From NCBI GenBank assembly GCA_964544695.1, contig CAZJDB010000038.1:6687-70686 (forward strand): DNA of 64,000 nucleotides. Direction: 5' to 3'. Below the pieces are notes generated by a model. It was not told the origin of the DNA, ran no database searches, and was given only the letters and a program-made list of their open reading frames with translations. The stretch is from Dinghuibacter sp964544695 (GTDB lineage: Bacteria > Bacteroidota > Bacteroidia > Chitinophagales > Chitinophagaceae). Positions 1 through 8,505 of this stretch are shown in pieces (positions within the stretch are counted from its first letter, which is position 1; each line of letters begins with the position of its first letter). The position numbers and the translations under genes were made by a program.

Positions 1-2
1 TG

Positions 3-509
3 GAAAATGCCCGGGGGCTGCTTCCCGAATTCGATTTCCCGTTCCGGTTCGCCGCTGAATATTTTCTTGATGATTATGTGGAGCAGATCGTCAAAGCCGG
101 GAAACCTCTTCTAACCATTCATGAAAACTGGGTCCTGGTCGAAATTTCGTTCGTACAGCCGCCTCCGGATCTGGACCGCAGGATATTCGAACTCCAGGTC
201 GGCGGTTACAAACCCATCATGGCGCACCCTGAACGGTATCCCTTTTGGCATGGCAACAAAGAGATATTTCACGGGCTCAAAGAAAGAGGAGTGTTGCTCC
301 AAGTCAACCTCCTGTCCCTGATCGGTTATTACGGCCGGCCCGTAATGGAAACGGCCCAATACCTCTTACGGGAGGAGTTGGTGGACCTAACAGGAACGGA
401 CTGCCACCATCAAAGGCATATCGAAGCCCTCAGGAAAGGGGGACGTCTCCTGGACAAAACGCTGACACCTCTTTTGAAGAAAGATAAGCTGCTCAATCCA
501 TTTCTATGA
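3..509 (+). CDS. CpsB/YwqE-type protein-tyrosine phosphatase (5' partial)
   Basis: The reading frame is open from base 3, so the start codon lies before the window. The visible 168 residues match the C-terminal part of PHP-superfamily tyrosine phosphatases that dephosphorylate the tyrosine kinases controlling capsule or exopolysaccharide export. Visible landmarks are an AHPERY motif, where the His is a metal ligand in this family, and a late GTDCHH motif that supplies further metal-binding residues. The stop codon at 507-509 overlaps the tail of the convergent VOC gene by 17 bp. The family assignment is good. The substrate kinase is not visible here. Confidence 0.8.
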   Translation, partial: ENARGLLPEFDFPFRFAAEYFLDDYVEQIVKAGKPLLTIHENWVLVEISFVQPPPDLDRRIFELQVGGYKPIMAHPERYPFWHGNKEIFHGLKERGVLLQVNLLSLIGYYGRPVMETAQYLLREELVDLTGTDCHHQRHIEALRKGGRLLDKTLTPLLKKDKLLNPFL

Positions 510-900
510 TCTCGATGAGATGGTCCACCGGGTTCACAAGGAAGGAACAGCGCAAACCTGCAAATGCCTCGGAATGGAAGGTATTCAGTACCTGCCATCC
601 CTTATTTTTCAGATCGTGTAACGTTTGGTCGAAGTTTGCCGAGCGATAGGCAAGGTGGTAGAAGTGTTTCTTTTGGCGCAGATGCTTCATAAGGGGAAGA
701 TTTTTTTCGGGGTCCGGTTGTACCAGCTCCAGGTGAACCCCTGGGGCCTGTTCGATAAAGCAAACTTTAACATTTTGGCTTTCAATATGGTAAATGGGAG
801 AGACTTTTCCAGGAATCAGGTCTTTGTAAGCTTCCAGGGCTTGTTCGATACTTTCGGTTAGACAACCTATATGATGAAAAGCGAAAACATGATCCTTCAT
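493..900 (-). CDS. VOC-fold (glyoxalase/methylmalonyl-CoA epimerase-like) protein
   Basis: This 135-residue protein has the vicinal-oxygen-chelate pattern: an early FHHIG segment carrying the first metal-ligand His, a central VHLELVQP segment with a Glu, a FYHLAY segment with the second His, and a C-terminal HLIEIIE segment with the terminal Glu. The order resembles methylmalonyl-CoA epimerase. The sequence is shorter and more divergent than a typical epimerase, so another VOC activity is possible. The start lies 42 bp from the divergent idi gene, and the 3' end overlaps the convergent phosphatase gene. Confidence 0.65.
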   Translation of the reverse strand: MKDHVFAFHHIGCLTESIEQALEAYKDLIPGKVSPIYHIESQNVKVCFIEQAPGVHLELVQPDPEKNLPLMKHLRQKKHFYHLAYRSANFDQTLHDLKNKGWQVLNTFHSEAFAGLRCSFLVNPVDHLIEIIEMD

Positions 901-942
901 GGACCGAAAATAGGTATTTTTTAATTTTTAGTATTTTGCCAT

Positions 943-1467
943 ATGCAACAAGTCGTTCTGGTGAATGAGCAGGACACGGAAACCGGCGTCATGGAAAAGA
1001 TGGAAGCCCATCGCCGCGCCCTTCTGCACCGGGCGTTCAGCGTTTTCATCTTTAATCGCGATGGCGAGATGCTCCTGCAACGCAGATCGCTGAAAAAATA
1101 CCATTCCGGCGGCCTTTGGACAAACGCCTGCTGTAGCCACCCTGCCCCGGGGGAAGACCTGCTGGCGGCGGCGCAGCGCCGATTGCGCGAAGAACTGGGG
1201 TTCACTACGCCGTTAAATAAGGTATTCGATTTCATTTATAAGGCGCCCCTGGACAATGGCCTGACCGAATATGAATTCGATCATGTCCTGACGGGAGTCT
1301 ATGATGGGGAAATACAACCGGATGCCGAGGAGGTTTCTGAGGTCAGTTACCGTTCGCTGGACGAGATTCGCGAGGAGCTTGGGGCGCACCCGGAGCGCTT
1401 TACCGCCTGGTTTGCTATCGCTTTTTCAAAACTGACTTCTTCTTTCCAACGGGCTCCTCGAAGCTGA
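943..1467 (+). CDS. idi: Isopentenyl-diphosphate delta-isomerase, type 1
   Basis: This 174-residue Nudix-fold enzyme interconverts isopentenyl and dimethylallyl diphosphate in isoprenoid biosynthesis. It carries the type 1 signature WTNACCSHP near residue 62, which includes the catalytic Cys, the Nudix-like helix RRLREELG, and the TEYEFDH segment with the catalytic acidic residue. Length is normal for type 1 IDI. Its last 53 bp overlap the end of the convergent marR gene. Confidence 0.92.
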   Translation: MQQVVLVNEQDTETGVMEKMEAHRRALLHRAFSVFIFNRDGEMLLQRRSLKKYHSGGLWTNACCSHPAPGEDLLAAAQRRLREELGFTTPLNKVFDFIYKAPLDNGLTEYEFDHVLTGVYDGEIQPDAEEVSEVSYRSLDEIREELGAHPERFTAWFAIAFSKLTSSFQRAPRS

Positions 1468-1921
1468 GCAGGAATTTTTTCATGAATTTGATCACCCCGA
1501 GTTTTTCCTTTTCGTTGAACCCCTTCATGAGCCAGTCATTGTATTGATTCCTTTGTTTCTCCAGGCGCTTCACCACCTTTTGACCTTCGGCGGACAACCT
1601 CAGGCGCTTTCTCCTCCGGTCGAGGTTATCGGCTACCTGAATGACGAGCTTCTTACCGATCAGTACGTTCACCAGGTTGGTGATGTTGGCCCTGGAAGTA
1701 TGCAACGCTTCTGCCAGCTCTTTTGCCATCAGGGGCTTTTCCTGCTTGTTGTTTTGGAGATACGTCATGTTGTCGTCTCCGGCGAGGTGAAGGAGGATGA
1801 CCCACTGCTGGGTCGTGATTCCTTCGGGCTTCCCAACTTTATCACCGATATGCCGGATCCTGTCTGCGATTTCCATGAACTGGTGAATCATTGTGGCATT
1901 CGTATTCTGCTGTATCATCAT
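1415..1921 (-). CDS. MarR-family transcriptional regulator
   Basis: This 168-residue protein has a central winged helix-turn-helix: a TTQQWVILLHLA lead-in, the AKELAEALHTSRANITNLVN recognition region, and a wing containing DNLDRRRKRLRLSAEG, the typical MarR wing. Such proteins bind DNA as dimers and often respond to small aromatic ligands. It lies 30 bp downstream of the tRNA-Arg gene on the same strand and converges on idi. Neither the ligand nor the targets can be inferred. Two ATG codons are adjacent at the start; the first was taken. Confidence 0.88.
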   Translation of the reverse strand: MMIQQNTNATMIHQFMEIADRIRHIGDKVGKPEGITTQQWVILLHLAGDDNMTYLQNNKQEKPLMAKELAEALHTSRANITNLVNVLIGKKLVIQVADNLDRRRKRLRLSAEGQKVVKRLEKQRNQYNDWLMKGFNEKEKLGVIKFMKKFLLSFEEPVGKKKSVLKKR

Positions 1922-1951
1922 TGGTCAATTTATCAGGTTAAAGGGGGGTCG

Positions 1952-2023
1952 TGGTCCTGTCAGGAATCGAACCTGAATCCTGAGCTTCGGAGGCTCATGT
2001 ACTATCCATTGTACGACAAGACC
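1952..2023 (-). tRNA. tRNA-Arg (anticodon CCG)
   Basis: The minus strand folds into a 72-nt cloverleaf. It has a 7-bp acceptor stem (GGTCTTG with CAGGACC, one G-U pair), a D-stem GTAC/GTAC with an 8-nt loop, an anticodon stem TGAGC/GCTCA around loop CTCCGAA (anticodon CCG), and a T-stem TCAGG/CCTGA around loop TTCGATT. The discriminator base is A. The 3' CCA is not encoded. Confidence 0.95.
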
Positions 2024-2110
2024 GCAGGTGACATTTTTTCCCAGGAGCGGACGCGAAAATAGGAAATTCGCCCGAATATGGGCAGACCTTTATGACGGAT
2101 GGGTGAAAAT

Positions 2111-2689
2111 TCACTTTCCGAAGGCGACAATATTGCTGCCGAAAATCTTCACGGCGATGGCCAGGAGTATGACGCCAAAGAATTTGCGGATCGCCGTCAA
2201 TCCGCCTTTTCCAAGCAAGCGCTCGAGCGTCGGCAGCGATTTTAACACTATATATACAATTAACAGGTTGATTAATATTCCGATCAGGATATTTGTTCTG
2301 TCGAAGTTCGCCTTCAGGGACATTACCGTGGTTAGGGTCCCCGAACCCGCAATCAGTGGAAAGGCGATGGGTACGATTGTCCCTGAATGGACATCCCCTT
2401 CGCTTTTGAAAAATTCCAACCCAAGCACCATTTCGAGCCCCAGCAGGAATATGACAATGGAACCACCCACGGCAAATGAGTGGATGTCTACACCCAGGAT
2501 GGACAGGAATTGGGCGCCTCCAAAGAAAAAAAGGAGCATCAGCGCTCCGGCAACGACGGTCGCCCGTCCTTCGTTAAGACCTCCCATTTTCCTTTTGAAG
2601 GAAATCAGCAGGGGAATGGAACCCAGGATATCGATGACGGCAAACAGGGTAAATGTGACCGTTAGTATTTCTTTAAAGTTCCAGCGCAT
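2111..2689 (-). CDS. MarC-family integral membrane protein
   Basis: This 192-residue, very hydrophobic protein has about six transmembrane segments and the MarC/UPF0056 pattern: an early FAVIDILGSIPLLIS, a central PLIAGSGTLTTVM and a C-terminal GVILLAIAVKI. The family's function is unknown; early links to multiple-antibiotic resistance did not hold up. I chose the internal ATG giving MRWNFKEIL because family members start just before the first membrane helix. This start overlaps the end of the upstream DUF71 gene by 17 bp, so it is probably the last gene of the B12 operon. Confidence 0.82.
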   Translation of the reverse strand: MRWNFKEILTVTFTLFAVIDILGSIPLLISFKRKMGGLNEGRATVVAGALMLLFFFGGAQFLSILGVDIHSFAVGGSIVIFLLGLEMVLGLEFFKSEGDVHSGTIVPIAFPLIAGSGTLTTVMSLKANFDRTNILIGILINLLIVYIVLKSLPTLERLLGKGGLTAIRKFFGVILLAIAVKIFGSNIVAFGK

Positions 2690-3359
2690 GGGCTGAAGGT
2701 ACACTTTTGAGGTCGCAAAAATAAAATCCGGCCCTTTCCACAACCTCCCCTTTTTCAAAGGTTACCGGTGTTTTTAATGGCGGTCCGTCGAAGACGAAGG
2801 TGTGGAATTCTCCGTTTTCTCCGCAGGGGTCGACGCCTTCCGGTAAATCTTTTAGCAAGGCGACATCGTACATCCGCCCCGCAAATTCGGCTTCCAGGCG
2901 TTTTCCGTCCACACAAACCAACACGGCTTTAAATCCTGATTTTATGACCTCGTTTGCGAGCGCTTTGGTCGTGCGATTCCAAAGCGGGAAATCGGCTTGC
3001 CATCCCACTTTCGCGAGTGCCTTTTCCCGGTAATTGCGCAAATCTTCCAGGAAAATATCCCCGAAGATCGCGGTATGGATGCCCTCCCCGGACAATTCGT
3101 GCAGTGTCTCATGCAGGGTGGCATCGTATGATTCCATCGTGGTATCGGGAGGCAACCAGACTTTCTTCAGCGGGATGCCCAGGGATGCGGCCTGTTGGTC
3201 CAGGAGGGTTTCCCGCACGCCGTGCATGCTCACCCGCGCATATTCCCGGTTGAGCGTGGTCAGCAGGTACCGGACCTCGAAACGACCTTCCTGTAAGACC
3301 GTCCAAAGGGCCATGGCCGAGTCCTTGCCCCCGCTCCAATTGAAGACCGCGGGGATCAT
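2673..3359 (-). CDS. DUF71/Dph6-like ATP pyrophosphatase, probable B12-salvage type
   Basis: This 228-residue protein starts with MIPAVFNWSGGKDSAMAL, whose SGGKDS is the PP-loop that binds ATP in N-type ATP pyrophosphatases. Later family motifs include GDIFLEDLRNYRE and GENGEFHTFVFDGP. Eukaryotic and archaeal relatives amidate diphthine, but bacteria lack diphthamide. A bacterial DUF71 branch has been proposed from comparative genomics to act in cobalamin salvage. The position here supports that: the ATG overlaps the receptor gene's TGA (ATGA), placing it under the same cobalamin riboswitch. The long open frame upstream of this ATG is only overlap with the receptor gene. Confidence 0.82.
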   Translation of the reverse strand: MIPAVFNWSGGKDSAMALWTVLQEGRFEVRYLLTTLNREYARVSMHGVRETLLDQQAASLGIPLKKVWLPPDTTMESYDATLHETLHELSGEGIHTAIFGDIFLEDLRNYREKALAKVGWQADFPLWNRTTKALANEVIKSGFKAVLVCVDGKRLEAEFAGRMYDVALLKDLPEGVDPCGENGEFHTFVFDGPPLKTPVTFEKGEVVERAGFYFCDLKSVPSAHALEL

Positions 3360-5335
3360 AGGCGGTAGCGAACGCCTCCCGTAAAGGTAAAGCCCAGGGT
3401 ATTGTAGCCGTAGATTTCCATATAGCTCGTACCGGTGATGTTGTGCGCATCCAGGAAGACGTGCATGTGTCCGTGGAGCAGGGCATATTCCCCATAAGCG
3501 TTCCACAGCCAATACGCGTGCAGGGTCGTTTGCGCGTCAGCGTAAGTATTGTAGTCGTAATACAGGTCCAGCCTTTTGTCTTCCCATTGAAGACCCGAGC
3601 TGAGGTACAGCGCCTTGGTGACCTGGTATCCCAGGGTAAGGCCCGCGCTGTTTTTGGGGATCCTCAGGAGGTCGAAATAGGTGGTATCCTTGCCGCCTGC
3701 TCCCGATTTGTCGGTGACATCCCCGGTGACAAACATATAGTGGGCATTCAACGTGAACCTGGGACAGGGCGTCCAATCGGTTTCCAGTTCGAGTCCCCGG
3801 TCGTGCTCCTTGTTCTGATTGATATATTGGGAGGCGGCGTCGAAAAAAATGACGTTGGTCAGATCCCGGTCGAACAGCGTTCCCCGGACACGGAACTTCC
3901 CGGAAGGATGGGTATACTGGAGGCCCCCTTCATACGATAATGATTGTTCCGGCTTGAGGTCCTGATTACCATAGGGTGAATACAGTTGGTAAAGGGAGGG
4001 GATCTTATAGCCGCTGGACACGTTCACGAACAACTTCCAACGCCCCGCGATTGTAATGGAGGGATCGATATTGAATACTTCATCATCCCCGTATTTGGAA
4101 TTGTTGTTGTAACGGATCCCCCCGTCGATGTAGATGCCCGCGGGCAGTTTCAGGGTGGCTGCCGCATACACGCCGACCTGGTGATAACGCGTGCTGTCCT
4201 TCCCCAGTGCCGTCGCCGAGGTATCTACCTGACCCGGTGTCGTAAAATCAGGATACAGGTCCAAACTGCGTTGGTCCGTGGAGAGGTTGCGGTAGTCGAC
4301 GCCCGCTACCAGGTGAAGGCGGTCTCCCAGGGGATAGCTGAGGTAAGCCTCGGAATAATGTTCATAACCGGTGTACGCATCGGAATAATAATTTCCACGT
4401 TCCGCCAGGGTGGGCAGGGAATCATCGACATCCTTACGGTAGGCTCGGTTATAGGAATAGACCAGGTGGATTTGACCCTTGCCGGCGTTCAACACGGCTT
4501 GCAGCCCTGCCTGCAGGTTGGAGAGTTGGTAGGTGTATTCGGTATCTATGGCAAAAGCGCCCCCGTCTTCCCGGCCGTCATAGTGGCTATAGCGGAAGAA
4601 CGGGGAGATGGTCAGGCCCCTGGCAGCCTGCCAGCCAAGGTGCGCATATACGCTATGCTGGGTATACCCATCCCTGGGAGAGGGCGTGCCTGGAACAGTA
4701 TCCGTAGCCTCGGAGATGCCGTCGGTATGATAAAACGCATACCCCGCGTTGTAGGTCAGGGTCGAGACCTTGCCTCCCACGGAAGCCCCCGCCTGTATTG
4801 TATTGTTGCTGCCATAGCTGGCCTGGCTGCTCAGGGATATGGGTTTGTCCGCGCCTTTTTTGGTGATGATATTGATGACACCCGCTATTGCATCGGATCC
4901 ATACAGGACGGACTGACTGCCCTTGACGATTTCGATGTGGTCAATGTCTTCCAGGGTGAGGTTTCGCAGGTCGAAACTGTTGTCCACACTGGAGGCATCC
5001 AACAGGGGGACCCCATCCATCAGGACCAGGGTATATCCTGATCCGGCCCCTTCCAGGTAGACGGTTTTGTTCAGCCCGGGGTTGCTGTTCGCTCCTGCGA
5101 CGAGGATTCCGGCCTGTTCGTTTAGGATTTGGGAGAGGCTTTTTCCACCGCTTTTTTCGATTTGTTCCCTGGAGATGACCGTGACCAGCTTACCCGTTTG
5201 GGAAAGCTTGCCCGGGGACTTGTCCGCGGTGACGATCACTTCGTTCATTTGCCTGAATTTGGCGGTGTCGGTTTGCTGGGCGTGCGTTCTCAGACTGAAG
5301 GCGCCGAGCCATAATAGAAAGGCATATTTCCTCAT
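3356..5335 (-). CDS. BtuB-like TonB-dependent outer membrane receptor (cobalamin)
   Basis: This 659-residue protein has a signal peptide (about residues 1-19, ending THAQ), a plug domain with VILVLMDGVPLLD-like and IEIVKGSQSVLYGSDAIAGVINI segments, and a long beta-barrel ending in an aromatic-rich strand (FTGGVRYRL). The cobalamin riboswitch in its leader makes vitamin B12 or another corrinoid the likely substrate. I chose the ATG at 5335 because the signal peptide begins there; the open frame continues upstream only through the riboswitch. The stop codon overlaps the next ATG by 4 bp. Confidence 0.88.
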   Translation of the reverse strand: MRKYAFLLWLGAFSLRTHAQQTDTAKFRQMNEVIVTADKSPGKLSQTGKLVTVISREQIEKSGGKSLSQILNEQAGILVAGANSNPGLNKTVYLEGAGSGYTLVLMDGVPLLDASSVDNSFDLRNLTLEDIDHIEIVKGSQSVLYGSDAIAGVINIITKKGADKPISLSSQASYGSNNTIQAGASVGGKVSTLTYNAGYAFYHTDGISEATDTVPGTPSPRDGYTQHSVYAHLGWQAARGLTISPFFRYSHYDGREDGGAFAIDTEYTYQLSNLQAGLQAVLNAGKGQIHLVYSYNRAYRKDVDDSLPTLAERGNYYSDAYTGYEHYSEAYLSYPLGDRLHLVAGVDYRNLSTDQRSLDLYPDFTTPGQVDTSATALGKDSTRYHQVGVYAAATLKLPAGIYIDGGIRYNNNSKYGDDEVFNIDPSITIAGRWKLFVNVSSGYKIPSLYQLYSPYGNQDLKPEQSLSYEGGLQYTHPSGKFRVRGTLFDRDLTNVIFFDAASQYINQNKEHDRGLELETDWTPCPRFTLNAHYMFVTGDVTDKSGAGGKDTTYFDLLRIPKNSAGLTLGYQVTKALYLSSGLQWEDKRLDLYYDYNTYADAQTTLHAYWLWNAYGEYALLHGHMHVFLDAHNITGTSYMEIYGYNTLGFTFTGGVRYRL

Positions 5336-5435
5336 AATGTTACAGTTCGAATTGACTGCAAACTTATCTAGTGAAGGGGGAGCATGCCAATAGGCAAACT
5401 GCTCTCCGCTTTTCACCCGAAAGCGCGCAGGGAAT

Positions 5436-5583
5436 GAAGATTCTGGCAGGTCTTCTGGCTTGCTCACGGTCCGGGGCACCTTCCCACCCCAACGGGGCAG
5501 TGGTATTTCGCCTGGGACCTTGGTATGGAGCTTACAGCTACGGGGATAGCGCCGGACTTACACCGGTCTTCCCTTTTAACGCT
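5436..5583 (-). promoter_or_regulatory. Cobalamin riboswitch
   Basis: Read on the minus strand, this leader holds the expected elements in order: a GGGAAG segment followed by CCGGTGTAAGTCCGG, the CCCGTAGCTGTAA segment, the TACCACTGCC box, a GGGAAGGTG segment, and a B12 box (AGCCAGAAGACCTGCC, near 5444-5460). It ends about 100 nt before the BtuB-like start. Cobalamin binding to such elements normally represses the downstream gene. The outer limits are approximate. Confidence 0.93.
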
Positions 5584-5669
5584 CTTTTGTGAAAAGGAGC
5601 GACCAAAATCGAAGGCAAAGATGGTGGCTTGCCGGGGTAAAACCAAAAAAAGGAACTTATTTTTGCTGC

Positions 5670-7127
5670 ATGTATAAAATCCGGGGTGTACTCTCTCTAA
5701 CTGCTTTGATCCTAGTGCCTTTTTGTGTGCGGGCCCAGGAAAAGTGGGGGCTTCGCAAGTGCGTGGAATATGCCATGACCAATAATATATCGGTGAGACA
5801 AGCCGATATCGACGCGAGAACGGCCAAGCTGAATTTCGAACAAAGCCGGGCAGCGCAATACGGGCAGGTGTCCCTGAATACCGGAGTGGGAATGAGCTTT
5901 GGCTATTCCGTGGATCCGGCAACCAACCTGTTCGTGGCCACCGACTTTCTTTACCAAAGCTATACCCTCCAGGCTGGGGCTAACCTTTTCAACTGGTTTA
6001 GCCAGCGCCGCCTGATCGAGTCCAACAAGTATACTTATCTGGCCCAGAAAACCAATATCGACAAGGTGCGCAATGACGTTGCCCTGAATGTGTCCGCCGC
6101 CTACCTGACGGCACTGGAAGCCAGGCAAACTTGGAACGTAAGCGCTGCACAGGTGCAATTGAGCCGGGACGAGTTGAACAATACGCGCAAATTGGTGGAC
6201 GCGGGGTCCCAACCCGAATTGAATGCCGCAGAACTGGAAGCCCAGTTGGCCACTGACAGCGCCACCATGCTCAGCGCCCGGGCTACCTACGAGCAGGATA
6301 TCCTGCAACTCAAAGCCACCCTTAGCCTGGATGCCGCCTATCCCTTCATACTAGACACCCCTGCCGTGGAGACCATACCCGTGGAAACCTTGGGAGAATT
6401 GCAGCCCGATTACGTATATGGTCTCGCCGAAAGGACCTTTCCCCAGTCGCAGCTCAACGAGTATCGCATACAGGCGGCCGGTAAGGCGTATTTGTCGGCT
6501 AAAGGGCAGTTGTACCCCACGATCCAGATATTCGGAAGCCTTGGAGATCGCTTTTCCAACACCCTGCAGCAACCGGGGTTACCAAAATATACCGGCTACG
6601 ATTCGACCGGATATTTTGTCCTGAACAACGGGGTGCCCAGTAACGTTTACGCCCCTTCCTATTCATACGGCTATACCAAAAATTCCTTCGGTCAACTGTG
6701 GCAAGGCTACTGGAACCAATTGGACCAAAACTTCGGACAGCAGGTGGGGATACAACTCAATATTCCCATTTTCAACGGCAACCTCGCCCGCACCAATGTG
6801 AGGAAGGCGCGTCTGAACATCCAATCCGCACAATTGCAAAAGGAAAGCGACCTGCTGACCCTCAAGCAGAATGTGTACCAGGCCTATTCGGCGGCTTCGG
6901 CGGCCATGGAATCCTTTCAGGCCAACCAAAAAGCGCTCTCCACGGCCCAGGTTTCCTACGACCTGGCCAGCAAGCGCTATAATATCGGGCTTCTCAATAC
7001 CATCGACTACCTCACTAATCAGAATAACCTTTTCAAGGCCAAACTCAACCTGCTCACCTCCCAGTACGATTATGTTTTCAAGATGAAAGTGCTGGAATTT
7101 TACAAGGGCCAGGGCGTGAAGTTATAA
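5670..7127 (+). CDS. TolC-family outer membrane efflux channel
   Basis: This 485-residue protein has a signal peptide (MYKIRGVLSLTALILVPFC..RAQ), then the paired long coiled-coil/outer-membrane-factor repeats. The first contains WGLRKCVEYAMTNNISVRQ. The second contains GIQLNIPIFNGNLARTNVR and ends in YDLASKRYNIGLLNTIDYL. These are standard TolC/OEP landmarks. The ATG giving this signal peptide was taken; the longer open frame runs back into the riboswitch region on the other strand. The gene is followed after 19 bp by its adaptor, so the two form an export unit. Confidence 0.9.
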   Translation: MYKIRGVLSLTALILVPFCVRAQEKWGLRKCVEYAMTNNISVRQADIDARTAKLNFEQSRAAQYGQVSLNTGVGMSFGYSVDPATNLFVATDFLYQSYTLQAGANLFNWFSQRRLIESNKYTYLAQKTNIDKVRNDVALNVSAAYLTALEARQTWNVSAAQVQLSRDELNNTRKLVDAGSQPELNAAELEAQLATDSATMLSARATYEQDILQLKATLSLDAAYPFILDTPAVETIPVETLGELQPDYVYGLAERTFPQSQLNEYRIQAAGKAYLSAKGQLYPTIQIFGSLGDRFSNTLQQPGLPKYTGYDSTGYFVLNNGVPSNVYAPSYSYGYTKNSFGQLWQGYWNQLDQNFGQQVGIQLNIPIFNGNLARTNVRKARLNIQSAQLQKESDLLTLKQNVYQAYSAASAAMESFQANQKALSTAQVSYDLASKRYNIGLLNTIDYLTNQNNLFKAKLNLLTSQYDYVFKMKVLEFYKGQGVKL

Positions 7128-7146
7128 CCCCACTAAACTTTATCAG

Positions 7147-8502
7147 ATGAAGAAATTTCTGTTGTATGTGCTCCTGCCCGTTGTTCTTTTGATCGTGGTT
7201 TATGTCATTTGGAAGTCGCAGCAAGTAACCAGGGTGAATGTCGCCGTGGACGTGGCGAACAAAAAGGACATTACCGAGGTCGTCAGCGCCAGCGGAAAAA
7301 TATATCCCGAAGTGGAGGTGAAGATTAGTTCCGACGTCAGCGGTGAAATCACCAACCTCGACGTACAAGAGGGAGATACAGTGAAGAAAGGAGAGGTAGT
7401 CGCGCGTATTTATCCCGATATCTACAATTCGGAACACCTCAAGGCCGCGGCTTTTGTCAACCAGCAGCAGGCTGCCGTAGACAACTCCCAGGCAGCCATC
7501 GCCTCCTACAAGGCACAATTGGATCAAACCGAAGCCGCCTATAAAAGGGAAAAGCAATTGCTCGATGAAAAGGTCGTATCAGCCTCGGAATATGAAACCG
7601 CGCAAAGTCAGTACCTGACGGCCAAGGCCAATTACAATGCGGCCCTTCAGAACGTACGCAGCGGGCAGGCGGCTGTCGCTTCGGCACAGGCCAGCCTGAC
7701 GGAGGCCGATAAGGATTTGTCCAGGACAATCATCCTGGCGCCCATGGACGGGATCATTTCGCTGTTGAGTGTAAAGCGCGGCGAACGTGTCGTGGGCACC
7801 GCCCAGATGGCTGGTACGGAAATGATGCGCGTAGCCGATATGAGCGTCATGGAAGTACAGGTGGACGTCGGTGAAAACGACATCCCCAAGGTGCGCATCG
7901 GGGACAGCGCCCTGGTAGAGGTAGATGCATACAATAACCGGAAGTTCAAGGGAATCGTCACTCAGATCGCCAACGGGAATGCCAATGCAGCCCAGACAAC
8001 CTCGACTTCCACTACATCCAATACGGATGTCACCAACTATAAAGTGCACGTGCGCCTCCTGCCCGTTTCGTATAAAGACCTAATGGTTCCGGGCAGGCCC
8101 TTCCCCTTCCGCCCGGGGATGAGCGCCAGCGCTGACATCCAAACCCGCAGGAAGGAAGGCGTCCTTGCCATTCCCATCCTCTCCGTCACCACGGCTCCCG
8201 CGGAAAGCGATTCGGCCAAAACCAAGGCCGCCGAACAGAAAGAATTGGCTGCTTCCAGGGGAGAAGACCCGGCGACCGGCAACGACAACCAAAGGGAGGT
8301 GGTATACCTCGTGCATGCCGACACCGTCCGTCAGATCAGCGTCACGACGGGCATCCAGGACAACGACTTCATCGAGATCACGAGCGGCATTCAACCCGGA
8401 GATACCGTGGTGAGCGCCCCTTTCAATGCCATCAGCAAGGAGTTGAAGAACGGAACGAAGATCAAAATCACGCCCAAGGATAAATTGTTTGAAACCAAAT
8501 AG
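7147..8502 (+). CDS. HlyD/MacA-type periplasmic adaptor (membrane fusion protein)
   Basis: This 451-residue protein has an N-terminal membrane anchor (residues about 4-22) and a biotinyl-lipoyl half-motif (VKISSDVSGEITNLDVQEGD). A coiled-coil hairpin rich in Gln and Ala follows (about 95-185), then the second lipoyl half (ILAPMDGIISLLSVKRGERV) and a beta-barrel domain. Such adaptors bridge an inner-membrane pump to a TolC channel. Residues about 355-385 are a charged low-complexity insertion. No pump gene follows; gpsA starts 3 bp after the stop. Confidence 0.9.
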   Translation: MKKFLLYVLLPVVLLIVVYVIWKSQQVTRVNVAVDVANKKDITEVVSASGKIYPEVEVKISSDVSGEITNLDVQEGDTVKKGEVVARIYPDIYNSEHLKAAAFVNQQQAAVDNSQAAIASYKAQLDQTEAAYKREKQLLDEKVVSASEYETAQSQYLTAKANYNAALQNVRSGQAAVASAQASLTEADKDLSRTIILAPMDGIISLLSVKRGERVVGTAQMAGTEMMRVADMSVMEVQVDVGENDIPKVRIGDSALVEVDAYNNRKFKGIVTQIANGNANAAQTTSTSTTSNTDVTNYKVHVRLLPVSYKDLMVPGRPFPFRPGMSASADIQTRRKEGVLAIPILSVTTAPAESDSAKTKAAEQKELAASRGEDPATGNDNQREVVYLVHADTVRQISVTTGIQDNDFIEITSGIQPGDTVVSAPFNAISKELKNGTKIKITPKDKLFETK

Positions 8503-8505
8503 CGA

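Noticed and set aside
1544..2062. 172-residue plus-strand frame running through marR and the tRNA
   Set aside because: It would read through the tRNA-Arg gene and is antisense to a clear MarR protein.
2111..2689. MarC as a multiple-antibiotic-resistance gene
   Set aside because: The family name is historical and a resistance role was not confirmed; I call only an uncharacterised membrane protein.
2673..3359. DUF71 protein as diphthine-ammonia ligase
   Set aside because: Bacteria do not make diphthamide, and the operon context is cobalamin uptake.
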